64,000 bases of DNA. It comes from Phlebotomus papatasi (Eukaryota > Arthropoda > Insecta > Diptera > Psychodidae). Position numbers and translations under genes: made by a program. Below are positions 35,329 through 46,130 of the stretch, in pieces. The notes under the pieces are model-generated. The model was not told where the DNA came from. It ran no database searches and saw only the letters and a program-made list of their open reading frames with translations. The stretch's first letter is position 1. Each line of letters starts with the position of its first letter. Where the stretch lies: positions 73,356,712 through 73,420,711 of the forward strand of contig NC_077224.1 in NCBI RefSeq assembly GCF_024763615.1, written 5' to 3'.

Positions 35329-36713
35329 GTAAGATATATGGGGGTTAATTGCTTTTTACCGGGAAATGGTTTCAATGCTTCTATTGGGTTATAAAGTTTT
35401 CTTTACATTAGAGATAAATAACTTACACTCTTGTTTAGCTAAAGCACTTCTTTTACTGAGAGAACTTCACAATGCACTTTAAACGCGGTATGCTAGAATG
35501 CGGTTCTTTCTATTTAACCTCTTGGAAGGTTGTTTTTTTCTGGACAGAGTGTCGTATTATATGAATGCAGAGAGAATGGAAAAGATCGATGAAATGCAAA
35601 TGGAAAGTCTTTTGCGAAAACTTCTCAATATAAGTCATATTAATGCCATCTTAAAATTTCATGTTATATCCGTATTTTCTTATTCTCTTTCGCACTCACA
35701 CTCAATGTTGAGTTCATACTAATTTTAGACACTTTCGATAGCCTCACAGAGACAATCGCGGTCCGGGTATTTGGCTTCTTATGTGGAACAAATAGACAAA
35801 AAAAATCTGCCATGACGTAATATTGAATAAATGCATTCACGACAAATTGATAAACAAAAAGAAAAAAAAACTCCGCAAACATAAGACTGATCAGTAATTT
35901 TGAAAAATTATCAATTTTATTGTAGAAATCCCCGATAAAATTGAAAGAAATTGTAGATAGGTATCGTCAAAGTCCAAAATGATTGGAGATATTCGTGACT
36001 CTTGTTTCATGTTGCAAGACAATAAATGTTCGGTTTATTCCCCCTTTGGAGCCCAAATGATGAACAAAAAAAAATGGGAAGTGTTGTGGTCTAACTGAAA
36101 GAGTGAATGAGACACAACGGACAAATTGAACTTCGTTACTTCAAATTCTCACGACGACAGTCGATGAAATCATACATTGATAACTGAATTTGAAGATTAC
36201 GTGAAAGTTACGCGAAATTTACTGAAACTTTCTCTAAAATATTTGTAGAAAAAATCTAAAACGTCTTTTTTTGAAAATGACGAATATCTTGTCAAATTGA
36301 CAGTTATAGTGGCGCCACTATATAAAGCAAAAACTGACGCTACTGAGTTCATGTAAGTGCGCAACTTGTACATAGCGTGACGCAATAGTGACGCATTAGG
36401 CAAGACCGGCGACTCTTGGGCGGATATAAACACCGGTTTGTTTCACAGTTGTGAGTTCAAGACCCGTCCGGAGCATCCATACTACGAGAAAATGCTTCTG
36501 GGCGGACTACAATGGACCTAGCAGATTCGTCCACTACGGGAAATAACACTGTAAAAACTATTGCCCCGACCTGATTTTATATAATCGGAAAGGGCTCCAA
36601 ATGATCGATGTAATAGTCCGCCACATGGTCGGAACGGATTTCTAAAAAGGGCGGCAGGACAAGATCAATAAATTTAGACACTCGTTGCTTATATGGAATT
36701 CGGCTGATAACTT
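35329..36713. other. Rtnl1 intron, no gene
   Basis: From about 36350 to 36660 the G+C content rises, with GAGTTCAAGACCCG (36453-36466) resembling a B-box, perhaps the start of a SINE or the 5' part of the LINE relic that follows. Nothing else recognised. Confidence 0.4.
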
Positions 36714-36819
36714 GATGATAATAGAGAAAACACGAAAATTTCGACCTGGTTCTTCTCTTGCAGAAAATAAAGGAGGAGAAGAACCAGGTCGAAATTTCCG
36801 TGTTTTCTCTATTATCATC
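36714..36819. repeat. 44-bp near-perfect inverted repeat (hairpin)
   Basis: Arm 36714-36757 (starting GATGATAATAGAGAAAACAC) is the reverse complement of arm 36776-36819 with a single mismatch, separated by 18 bases. Transcribed in either direction it would fold into a long hairpin; the two strands encode almost the same peptide for that reason. Confidence 0.95.
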
Positions 36820-37076
36820 TTATTGCCTATACTGGCCCAAAGCTTCGCAGTGCCCTCAAGAGAATTGTTGCCCATCTTTGTGTCGTAGATCGCAGATACA
36901 CGCGGTGCTATCCCGTTGGCGGCAAAGTAAGCTCTCCAAAATTTCGAGGTCGCGTTTAAACATGTAGCGCACGTGCGACACCTATGATCGCTTTTCGTAG
37001 TTCTATCGTAATATATTACGAATTCATAAACTCGGACGCCTAAGACCTCGGGACAATTAGTCTAGTGAAACGCCTA

Positions 37077-37872
37077 CAAGATCACTCCCAGTTTTAATGT
37101 GTGTCATGTCATAAACCACCAGGTTTCCGCACGGGAAAATCTTGCTCAAACCAAATCCTCAACCTAACTCAATTCATTGAATGTAGTTTTCAACAGCGTG
37201 GAATCACTGGCGTGACCTTTGTTGACCTTTCCGCTGCCTATGACATAAGTCATAGAATCCTTCTTTCCAAAATTCACAATATTACAGTAGAGTCCCGCTT
37301 AATTTTAAAACACTGATTTTAAGTTAGGTTATGTTTTTTAGTACGCGACATGCAATGTTGTCATAATTATTTTAGTATTTTTGGTAAACTTTATTAAGTA
37401 GTTGTGATAATTGTGATTCATAACGAAGAGAGCGAGGACCAAGTACCACAATCGCAAAGAAAGTGGAAGCCGTCGAGCAATTCCAATACTAAAAGTCGTT
37501 GATCATTTTAAAAAATTACATGGACTATAGTGCGACCCAAGTGTCAAATCTGGAACCAAATATGGACTATAGCGAGACTCTACTGTACGTTAAACTACGG
37601 ACTCACTTGAATGACTGAAGAGATTGCCAAAAAAACCGGCCTGCTTCAAGGCAGCAGCGTGAAGGATCCAACGCTGTTCCATTTGTACACGAATAACCAG
37701 CCACAGCTACTTCTATCTAAATCATTCCTATACGTAAATGATCTGGCTTTACAAAACGCTTCATTTGAAATGTTGAAATATAGCTTGAAAGTTGTCTTGC
37801 GGAACCTTCCAAGTCCTACAAAGATAATGAACTGAAACTCAGCCCTTCTAAGACAAAAGTGTGTTAGATCCG
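37077..37872 (+). pseudogene. LINE (jockey-type) reverse transcriptase relic, split by a MITE
   Basis: The first part (37101-37284) reads GFRTGKSCSNQILNLTQFIE and GVTFVDLSAAYD, the conserved fingers/palm start of non-LTR reverse transcriptases, ending SKIHNIT. A TA-flanked MITE occupies 37285-37585. After it the reading resumes, frame-shifted, with KKTGLLQGSSVKDPTLFHLY (motif LPQGSVLAPTLFN in active relatives) and SFLYVNDLAL, where the catalytic YADD box is degraded to YVND. NELKLSPSKTKVC follows near 37830-37863. Internal sequence is missing around the MITE and stops are present, so it is a decayed 5'-truncated copy. Confidence 0.8.
37285..37585. mobile_element. TA-flanked MITE, CAGTAGAG (CTATAG) family, in the LINE relic
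   Basis: Ends CAGTAGAGTCCCGCTTAA and CTATAGCGAGACTCTACTG, TA on both sides (37283-37284, 37586-37587). It is related to 50650-50993 and 59894-60373, but its transposase-start remnant carries an extra base (GAGGACCAAG instead of GAGGACAAG), shifting the frame. Confidence 0.88.
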
Positions 37873-37902
37873 CCAGGGAATCTGTAAGGACAGGGCCCTT
37901 AA

Positions 37903-38910
37903 CTCTTTCCGGACCACAACATATCCAGCGAACGAATTTCAGTAAAACTCACTTTATTGTAACTCTTAGTGATCAAATATGATACTTTTACAGAGAAAGA
38001 TTTTTTTTCCGCCTCTGGGAAATTGGAAAACTCAAGGGTACTCTCGTCCCCAAAAGAACGCAAAGGATACAAACTTCAATTTTCCCAAAGCCAATATTAT
38101 CGATTTTGTAAACTATTTGTGCGTGTCAAAGGACTCCTGTACGATGTTGATAACTATAACAAGGTGAATTATTGACCAGTATCTTGTGGGATGTCCAGGA
38201 AGTGCTAAAAAAGACACCCAGCTCCTGATTGTAAACAGATTCCTCATAATATTTTACACATATCACTTTAAAACACATTTCTTTCAACACGATGTTATTG
38301 TAGACACATTAAGCTTTCTCAAAAGCATAAAAGACACTTCCTGGATAATCAGAATTTACCAAAATCAGGAAGAATAGGAAAAACTTCCTTGAAAGCAATC
38401 TCCCTCGCTGACAAATGTCAAAATTATCGGCCATATTGGCAAAAATGTCGCTCCCGCTTGGAATTTTCTTACAAGGTCGGTGTCAAAAAGCAAATGACGG
38501 GCATTGGCGGGATAACCTTACATTTTACCTCTAGATTTTTGGGGACGAGCGTACCCAAAAAGTTTGAACAATTTTTTTGAAAATTTAAGAAAAAATTGTT
38601 TTTCGAATTTATGCAATCTGTAATTGTTAGTTGTCATACTTATTGACCCCGAGAGGCTTTTCCTTATTCTGGTCTAGAAATATCAAAAAAGTCACTATAT
38701 CTCCAAGGAAGCAGAAAATCGAAAATTCACGATTTTTGACCAAAAATATCTTAGCTCAGGAGTTAATTGGGATCTTGCAAAAAATATCCTAGATTTGGAC
38801 ATCCTTTTAGTTTGTAATCATCCACAAGAATCGGATTTTTATCGATTCTAAATAGTTCAGAAAAATTCTTTTTTCCATGGGTACCCAGAGTCCCAAAAGA
38901 GACGAAAGAG
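37903..38910. mobile_element. 1-kb TTAA-flanked element
   Basis: Bounded by TTAA (37899-37902, 38911-38914). The left end CTCTTTCCGGACCACAAC and the right end GTCCCAAAAGAGACGAAAGAG equal the two ends of the 240-bp element at 2247-2486. The interior holds open frames of about 60-70 codons on the plus strand without recognised motifs. Probably a longer, possibly still internally deleted relative of the short copy. Confidence 0.65.
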
Positions 38911-39022
38911 TTAACAGCGTCGTAGTTAACAAATTCATTCGAACAATAATTTTCAAAATTCGAAATTCAGATAGAATTTTTTCAAACATCAATGACATTT
39001 TGTGGAAGTAGAAGAGTATTTA

Positions 39023-39212
39023 GGGTAAATTGGGGTAATTTGGAACCATTTACAATTTGGGACATTTGAGATTTTCTTACAGTTTTTGAGATTCAAAAGG
39101 ATGAAAAGCGGTTTCTGTTCTTCTTAATCGAATTTTTATTTTATTTCGCGGTCGTTGTTTTCTCTTTATTACTCTAAAATTATAAATGATTTCAAATTAC
39201 CTCATTTTACCC
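39023..39212. mobile_element. 190-bp TA-flanked MITE, GGGTAAATTGGGG family
   Basis: Ends GGGTAAATTGGGGTAATTTG and CAAATTACCTCATTTTACCC, TA flanks (39021-39022, 39213-39214). Single copy seen. Confidence 0.75.
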
Positions 39213-39339
39213 TACATATTAGTCAAAACGCTTTTCAGGATATACTAAATTTTTTTACTCATCGTTTAGAGCACATTATTCAATCTTAAAATATTATCAA
39301 ATTAGCTGATTATAAAGACAAAACAGTTGATAATAATTA

Positions 39340-39766
39340 GAGTAAGTGTGCCAAATTTCGGCATAGTTGCATGCAAGCGCCAAAGTCTCAAGTTTGAAAT
39401 GTAATATTTCAAATTCAAATTGATTTTTTTTATTCTTTCTTCTCAAAGAGTGTTGCTTGGAACCTTGTAAATAGTTTACCGTCTTTATTTACTCTAAAAT
39501 CATTCTTAATACATTTTAAAATGAATAAAAATATAGACATAGCTTTGGTGCCCTATTTCGGCCACCTTCATTCTCATAGTTCCTTGCCCTTCGGGAATTC
39601 TTCCAATATCTTTTTCACGTCATCTCGTTTGTCGAAGCTACATTTTTTGTTATTCTTTTGCATTGTATAATTTCTAGAGTAAGTAAAATCTAAAAGTTCA
39701 TGGAAATTCGAGGAACAAAAAAGGTGGCCGAAATTGCAAGCTGGCCGGAATTTGGCACACTTACCC
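39340..39766. mobile_element. 427-bp TA-flanked MITE, GTGTGCCAAATT family, copy 1
   Basis: Ends GAGTAAGTGTGCCAAATTTC and GGAATTTGGCACACTTACCC, TA flanks. The same length as, and highly similar in inverse orientation to, the copy at 43421-43847. Confidence 0.9.
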
Positions 39767-39839
39767 TAGTAGTAATTTTTTTCAAGGAAACTATTAATAA
39801 GATTAGTCAAAATTTCATTCAAAATTTCCAAAATTTCAA

Positions 39840-40462
39840 CCACTAGGAAAATGTCTCTCAGGGAAGAGGATGATTAGAGGGAAAACTATGTGTAGTTGTG
39901 TCTATATAGATGTAGTGCCTTTTGATTATTATTAGGTAGCGAAAAGTGAATTTCAGTCGCGACGTGACAGCCACAACCACGAAGTCTCTGGCCCCGGGAA
40001 GTGAGCGAAAGCACTTAACTCTCTTGTGAATATTGAGAAGAGGATTCCAATTGAAGTTCATCGTACAATAGTTATTCCACAGACAAAAAAAAAAGAATAA
40101 GCTTAGTTTATAAGTTGAATGGAATTCAGCAACAAATGCAAAATAAATTGTCCAGGGAATGTTTAAAAGAATTTCGCGAGTGAATATAAAGTGTGTCTCA
40201 ACAGTTTGAGCTTAAATTTATCGCCAATACTTTTAGCAATTAGAAAATGTTATTCTATTTATAAAGTCAAGTCAAAAGAGAGACTTTATGCCCTTATTCC
40301 TCTTCTCAAAGTTAAAGTTCATGAGTTTGTTCTATCTGGTTGAAAAGGAACATTTCGAAAGAAAAAGTGTTCTATAGTGGCTGTTTTAAGTGAAAAAAAT
40401 AGGAGGATATATAACGAAAATTTTATTTTCAAAACGAAATAAAATAATACAGAGCAGATAAA
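39840..40462 (+). promoter_or_regulatory. Rtnl1: Possible alternative promoter/5' UTR of Rtnl1 (form d)
   Basis: Transposon-free stretch with locally higher G+C around 39950-40060. TTTCAGTCGCGACGTG near 39950 contains the insect initiator TCAGTC. It leads to the ATG at 40463. Inferred only. Confidence 0.3.
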
Positions 40463-40514
40463 ATGGAATTTCTAGCAGATCTCGATTTAAAATTGAATTT
40501 CAGCAAAGAAGAAT
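40463..40514 (+). CDS. Rtnl1: Candidate short alternative first exon of Rtnl1 (form d)
   Basis: ATG in favourable context (GATAAAATGG), 17 codons (MEFLADLDLKLNFSKEE) plus one base, then donor GTGAGT at 40515. Phase 1, as needed to join the domain exon at 52120 (the micro-exon lies upstream and cannot be used). This would give a 209-aa reticulon. Short acidic/amphipathic N-termini of this size are plausible for reticulons, but no homology is claimed. A chance ATG followed by a good donor in the right phase is quite possible in 43 kb of intron. Confidence 0.45.
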
Positions 40515-43126
40515 GTGAGTTTTATTAAGAAAAAATCTTTTTACAAGTTTACTTAAGTGAAAAGTTTCTTATCAGAATTTCACAATTCAGAAGGGAAATG
40601 CAATAAATTAAACGTGGAAATGGCTTAAAAAGTCTGCATGTGCTCATTTTTTTCTTACTTCAACCACTAATCACGATAACACCATAAAAAAATGTCTAAT
40701 CAATTTAATTGTGAAAATATACAAAACACTTAAGCTGTTTTATGTTGCAGAAATTATTAATTAAATTTTTCCATCACTACTTCACCAATTTATGGATTTT
40801 CTCTTCAAATTGAGAAAATTATAGAGACAATTGTGCTTTCAATTAGCAAACTCTAAATAAAATTGTATGATTATTAATTGCAAATGGTAATTCTACGTAC
40901 GTGAAAAATTTATGCAAAAATAAGAATAAAGAGAAAAGAAAGAGCAAAAAAAAACAGAATTTGTGATGCAATATTTGAGGAATAACGTATGTGCCTTGTA
41001 AACTTGCCATAGATTTTAGCATACGGTCAGTGTTAATTAAATTTTACATGAAAATTCTTCTGGTTCTCTTTAGAGCAGCTGATGACGATGCTGCATCTCA
41101 GTTTTTGTGCTTTAAAAATATCCATTGAGAAATAAATTAAAAGGTGTGTAATTTTTCATGGGAGACATGAGAAAGTCACATAGATCGTTACTCTGCAAAA
41201 TCATGTTAGTAACAATTTAGGAAACACTGTAAAATTATTTTTTATGACACAATTGCGTGTAGGCAATAAAATAACAAATTTATATGCTAAAAGTTGGTAA
41301 CACTTTGTGGAAAGGAGAATATTTACTGAATTTTTAATTTATTTGATTTTAATTGAAAGAGAAAGGGGAAAATTTTGAAATCGAGATATAGCGTATTGCA
41401 TCCGACTGACCGGTGATATATTTTTTTTTTTTCAAAAAAATGACTAAAAAATGTTGCATTTCAAAAACTCATTGATTGATTTTCAAGTTTAAGTATGTTT
41501 TGGAAAGGTCTTAAGTAGTTCCACAATATACTGAAAAACATAGACAGATTCACAAAGTTTCGCATCGTAAAGGCGTCTACACATTGGGAGCAATTTTCGT
41601 CAAAAAACTGTTTTTGTTTTTTAAGGAAATTATCTGCAATAAAATTATGAATTATGAAACGTCATAATTCTGTCAAAAACGCAATTTTTGACTAAAATTA
41701 CTCTCAATGTGTAGAAACCTTAAGTCATTAGCGTACTCATACTGCCCTGGAACACTGAAAGAAGGAATATAAATAAATATATAAAACTGACTAATAAGCC
41801 GAGGAATTATATTATTCAATTTATTGTTCTCCTATAGTAAAATTTGAACCACACAGTTGTTCTTTTTAATAAACTTTTAACTTTCAAAAACATTTAAAAT
41901 TAAATTTATTGCCTTAATTATCAACACTAAACAAATCCCTTTGTCTAAATTTTATAGTTCAGTTCAGAACATAAATAGAGCTCTAAAAAGAGTGAAGCAA
42001 TTTTATTAAAATTTTACCATATACTCTATACTCTGAAAGTCATATCAAATGCCAAACTATTCACTTTTTATAGACAGTTTTTATATTTAAATATTGTGAA
42101 TTTATTTCGACAACATTAGGAAATTTGAGTATGTACTAAAATTTCACTTCATTTCTGTGAAATTGTGATAAAAAATTGTCAAAATAATTGTGTGTAAAAG
42201 AGTGCCCCTCCATAATCAATTACAACCTGTTAAAATATTGGAAAAATCAATGATCCGAAGTCATCTCAAGAATCTTAGCTACCACAAATTAAACCCATAA
42301 AATACACAGAAAATTTAATCGAAAAACATCGCCTAGTTTTCGAAATATTTTATATGGAATTTTCGAAAATCGATTTCTTGCTATTAGCGTTTCGATTAAT
42401 TTGTATGTTCAGAAAAAAATATTTTGTAAAACTGTTTGTAAATGTTTGTCAATTCCTATGGGGGAGTTACGAAATGCTCGTGAATCGTATAACCCACAAA
42501 CAAGTTCGTAAAAGTTTGTACTTTTTTCACAAACATTGTTCGTAACATGATCACTTGACGAGCATTTTTTGTAATTTTACAAACATTTGTACAAACGTGT
42601 ATGGGGCTTAAAGTTCTTGAATGGGGCTTCGAAATCGATAAAACTTGGTCCTGTGATTCATGTGTAAGTAGTCTTTAGTGATTTTTACTCGAAATTAAGT
42701 CAATTTTTAATAGTTTTAACGCAATCAAAATACACCAATAACTCCCTGATAGTTAACTCCCGGACGGACTTTATGCAAGAATGAGGCCTCATTTGTTTAG
42801 TGTTTAGTGGATCGTCAATAAATGTTAGAAAAGTGATTCTTTCGATAATCTAAAATAGGTTTTCAGTAATTTTAACGAGAAATTAAGTGGTTTTTGTGTA
42901 GTTTTGAATGACACAAAATACGTGAATAACTCCCGGAGAGTTCATCCCCTGACGTTTTTTTCTACAAGATTGAGGCTTAGTTGCACAGTTAATAGTGATT
43001 AAATGTTGGAAAAGTAAATCTCTGGATAACCTAACAGGGATTTTAGTGATAAAAATATATGATGATTCTGGAGAGAGGAAATCTTGTTCTTGCATCGGAT
43101 AACGTAAAGTTTATGGTCTTTTTCAC
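40515..43126. other. Rtnl1 intron with one short inverted-repeat element
   Basis: Besides the element at 41569-41722 only AT-rich intron is seen. Around 42430-42600 ACAAACATTTGT-like stretches recur in both orientations (for example ACAAACATTGTTCG and ACAAACATTTGTACAAACG). Confidence 0.45.
41569..41722. mobile_element. Short MITE-like inverted repeat, GTCTACACATTGGGAG family
   Basis: AAGGCGTCTACACATTGGGA on the left is the imperfect complement of TCAATGTGTAGAAACCTT on the right, with TA or TT at the edge. A half-copy lies near 13590-13620. Confidence 0.65.
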
Positions 43127-43273
43127 ATGGCCTGTATTGCTGAAGAACTAGTGGAAAGTGATCGTAAACTTGAATTTTTCAAAGACAATACCTTCAGTGC
43201 ATTGATAGAAGTTACATTAGAAAGTGTTCGGTCGGAAGGTTTTGTAACTGATATTGAACAATTCGTCAGTTAA
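43127..43273 (+). pseudogene. 48-codon coding-like fragment of unknown origin
   Basis: ATG at 43127 opens MACIAEELVESDRKLEFFKD and ends DIEQFVS at TAA 43271-43273, with protein-like composition unlike the AT-biased noise around it. Its end overlaps the left arm of the inverted repeat 43256-43295. I do not recognise a family. It may be part of a transposon whose other parts are lost. Confidence 0.35.
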
Positions 43274-44008
43274 ATCAGCATTTGTCGTAACTTCGGCTTT
43301 ATAAGTTACGGCTTTATAAACGATGGAAGTTGCTATAAAATCCTATTGTGTTTCATCGGACATATATCTCAATATCTCTGCTTTTAAATCATTTTATAAA
43401 GATTTTCTCAAGTTAACTTAGGGTAAGTTTGCCAAATTCCGGCCAGCTTGCAATTTCTGCCACCTTTTTTGTTCCTCGAATTTCCATGAACTTTTAGATT
43501 TTACGTACTCTAGAGTTTATACAATGCAAAAGCATAACAAAAAATGTAGCTTCGACAAACGAGATGACGTTAAAAAGGCATTGGAAGAATTCCTGAAGGG
43601 AAAGGAACTATGAGAATGAAGGTGGTCAAAATAGGGCACCAAAGCTATGTCTACATTTTAATTCATTTTAAAATATATTAAGAATGATTTTAGAGTAAAT
43701 AAAGACGGTAAACTCTTAACAAGGTTCCAAGCAACACTCTTTCAGAAGAAAGAATAAAAAAAATCAATTTGAATTTAAAATATTACATTTCAAACTTGAG
43801 ACTTTGACGCTTGCATGCAACTATGCCGAAATTTGGCGCACTTACCCTAGAGTTTATTAGTGGCATTTTTATTATTTTGACTCAAAAGTATCGCATTCCC
43901 GGCTCATTTTTAAGAAAAATACAGCTGAAATGAAAATTTCGTCTCCTGAAAAGCTGTGAAAAGGAAGTTACGACAAATGCTGATTTAACTGACGAATTAT
44001 GTTCAGTA
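43256..44008. repeat. Long-arm inverted repeat enclosing a MITE
   Basis: The left arm (43256-43295) contains GTCAGTTAAATCAGCATTTG and the right arm (43966-44008) contains CAAATGCTGATTTAACTGAC, an almost perfect 37-40 bp complement with weaker similarity further out. Between the arms sits the 427-bp MITE 43421-43847. A miniature version of the same motif (AGTTACGACAAA ... AATCAGCATTTGCCGTGACT) is found at 60469-60523. Confidence 0.8.
43421..43847. mobile_element. 427-bp TA-flanked MITE, GTGTGCCAAATT family, copy 2
   Basis: Ends GGGTAAGTTTGCCAAATTCC and GAAATTTGGCGCACTTACCC, TA at 43419-43420 and 43848-43849. Opposite orientation to the 39340 copy. It lies inside the inverted repeat 43256-44008. 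Confidence 0.9.
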
Positions 44009-44322
44009 TGTGCAGTTCTCAGTGAAAATATTTTTAAGATGGCCTTAAGACCGATGGCGAATTTGCTTTTAAGCAATTACACAAAAAATGTGAACTCCTG
44101 CTTGGACGATAAAAACTCTGACAAAGACAGAAACCCTACCATTTTCATAAATCGCCGATATTTTTTTTAAAATAAAACTTGATTTCATCTCTACTCAGGT
44201 TTTTCAATGTCTCCATTTTGCAGTTCCTTTAGAGCGTTTAATCAATTTTTAATATCTACTAGTAGAATTTAATTGAACTAATGCTTAAAATATTTAATTG
44301 ATTAAATATTCAAAAAAACATA

Positions 44323-44663
44323 CAGTAGACTCTCTCAAATTCGGGCATATAGGACCGAAATGTCAGCCGAATTAGACAGAAATTCGGGCGACAAACTTTT
44401 TGAAATGCAACGATTTTTTATTCATGTGGATATAGATATTGAGTTTACACACTGATACGTATCGTAAATTGCATGAAAATCTCTCAATAATGCAAAATCA
44501 CATCAAAACTAAGACAAACCATGCCAAATTTGAGCATATTTGTTTCATTTGATAATCATAATCAAACTTGAAAAATGACAACAATTTTTTTTTCAAATGT
44601 AACCACTGCCCGAATTAAAAAGTAGCCCGATCTTAAAAGAGCCGAATTTGCGAGAGTCTACTG
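44323..44663. mobile_element. TA-flanked MITE, CAGTAGACTC (ATTCGGGC) family
   Basis: Ends CAGTAGACTCTCTCAAATTC and GCGAGAGTCTACTG, TA at both sides. Closely similar to the copies at 59277 and 60691. Confidence 0.9.
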
Positions 44664-44796
44664 TATCTAAAATGTATAATGCTTTAAGATAATAAATTTT
44701 GATAAAATTCATTAAATGTGCGTTAGTGTGACTTTGTCATCAGCAGGCTGTCATACACACTCACTTCCCTATCTATATTCAGAGTGGCAATGTGTA

Positions 44797-45023
44797 GAGG
44801 AATTCTGTAACAGTATGACAATGTCATATGACAAAATTTGAATTTTTTATGTGTTAAAATCGGCCGAACTATTCAAAAACGTTACTCATATCAATCGTTG
44901 AGCTGTTCATAGAGCTGCTTGTAATGGCTTAATGATACTTACCGGCCTTTGATGTTGTCCTATTTCCGAATTTAACTTCGAAAATTTGTCATATGATATT
45001 GTCATATTGTTATAGAATTCCCC
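44797..45023. mobile_element. 227-bp MITE, GGGGAATTCTGTA family, copy 1
   Basis: Ends GAGGAATTCTGTAACAGTAT and AATATGACAATATCATATGA (as read from the right end inward on the minus strand). TA flanks at 44795-44796 and 45024-45025. The second copy is at 63190-63410. Confidence 0.85.
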
Positions 45024-45319
45024 TACTGGTAACACTCAACTTTCTCACAGTGTGCAGACATAAAAATCAGTGTTTACAACTAACCTATTTACCACTACCC
45101 CAGTAACAGAACTACATCACTTTAGCGCATAGAAGGAATACTGACATTTTTCATTGCCGATAAAAACGTCAAAGTGACCGACATTTTGACAGAATGTCGA
45201 TAGATCTGCGTAGCGGACGTAGTATATCAATTTAAATTCAAAAATTTAACGTATTTAAATGCGTGACTCCAACAGAAGGATAGAAAAGTTTTGCCAGTCA
45301 AATCTGATTTTTTTTTTAA

Positions 45320-46057
45320 ATGTACACCAACTCAATATGCTTATCTCGCCTTGATCGTGACCGATCTCTCTTGGAGACTTGTGTCGGCCGTGAACTCCAA
45401 AAAGTGCTGAATGCACTGTTGATTTGCCAGCGCAGTATCTGCAATTGCCAACGCATCTCGGTCATAATTTGTCATGTTGGTGGATTTTGTGTGGACACTT
45501 AATCCCACTTTCTGTAGTCCAACAACACTCTCTGGGACAGAAGAAAAAAAAAAGCCCCACTCTCGATGAATGGAGAAAAAAATACGCAATGAAAGTTAAA
45601 CTTGGAAAGACTATCACCGGCTGCTATTCCCCATTCACTCGATTGCGTTGATCTCTTCAAGTGTTGGCCTGAAAGAGCCGAAGCCCCCACGATCGGGAAA
45701 TTGGTGCAGACAACAATCAGTTGTCGAACAGCTCCAGCTGGTGCTCCAAAGTCGGTCTTCGTGTACTTCGTGGCCATCGTGGTGTCTTTTCTCGGTTTTT
45801 TTTTTTTCAAACTTAATATTTCTTGTTCTTCTGGAAGCTCTCTTTGGCTGCCAAAAGGCCACACAAACACCAACAGATCTTCGTGCTGTTCCAATTGGCG
45901 TGCGCACCAAAGTTGCTACAATAATTTTAACCCACAACTTTTCTACTAGAGTGATTTTGACACAATTCTTGCAAGTGATTTAATTCTTATTACCTTTTTG
46001 TACTTCTGAGTAGTGCTGCGCGAGAGAAGTGTTTTGAATATTTAGAACAATATTAAA
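45320..46057 (+). promoter_or_regulatory. Rtnl1: Probable alternative promoter and 5' UTR of Rtnl1 (form c)
   Basis: Clearly higher G+C and free of transposons, unlike the surrounding intron, and ending at the ATG at 46058. CAATCAGTTGTC around 45714-45725 contains the insect initiator TCAGTT. Open frames up to 131 codons occur on both strands, as expected when stop-rich AT sequence is absent. None has a recognisable domain. Confidence 0.5.
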
Positions 46058-46130
46058 ATGGTGCGAAAAAATGATAAAGTTAGATATTCCAATGGAAATC
46101 ACAAGAATTACCTGCCTGAACGTGGTCCAA
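46058..46130 (+). CDS. Rtnl1: Candidate short alternative first exon of Rtnl1 (form c)
   Basis: ATG (context TTAAAATGG) opens 24 codons, MVRKNDKVRYSNGNHKNYLP then ERGP, plus one base, ending at donor GTATGA (46131). The phase-1 end joins in frame to the domain exon at 52120, giving a 216-aa reticulon with a basic N-terminus. The higher-G+C region directly upstream looks like promoter or UTR. The donor is not the strongest type. No homology is claimed for the peptide. Confidence 0.55.

Noticed and set aside
36390..36480. Possible tRNA or SINE (GAGTTCAAGACC)
   Set aside because: B-box resemblance only, no acceptor stem, no second copy.
36642..36967. Overlapping open frames of 67-77 codons on both strands
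   Set aside because: They share a peptide on both strands only because of the 44-bp inverted repeat.
37969..38580. Possible transposase in the 1-kb TTAA element
   Set aside because: Open frames of about 60 codons without any recognisable piggyBac motif.
45499..45894. Minus-strand frame of 131 codons
   Set aside because: Higher G+C in the region removes stops; no domain, and other frames on both strands are also open. More likely promoter/UTR.
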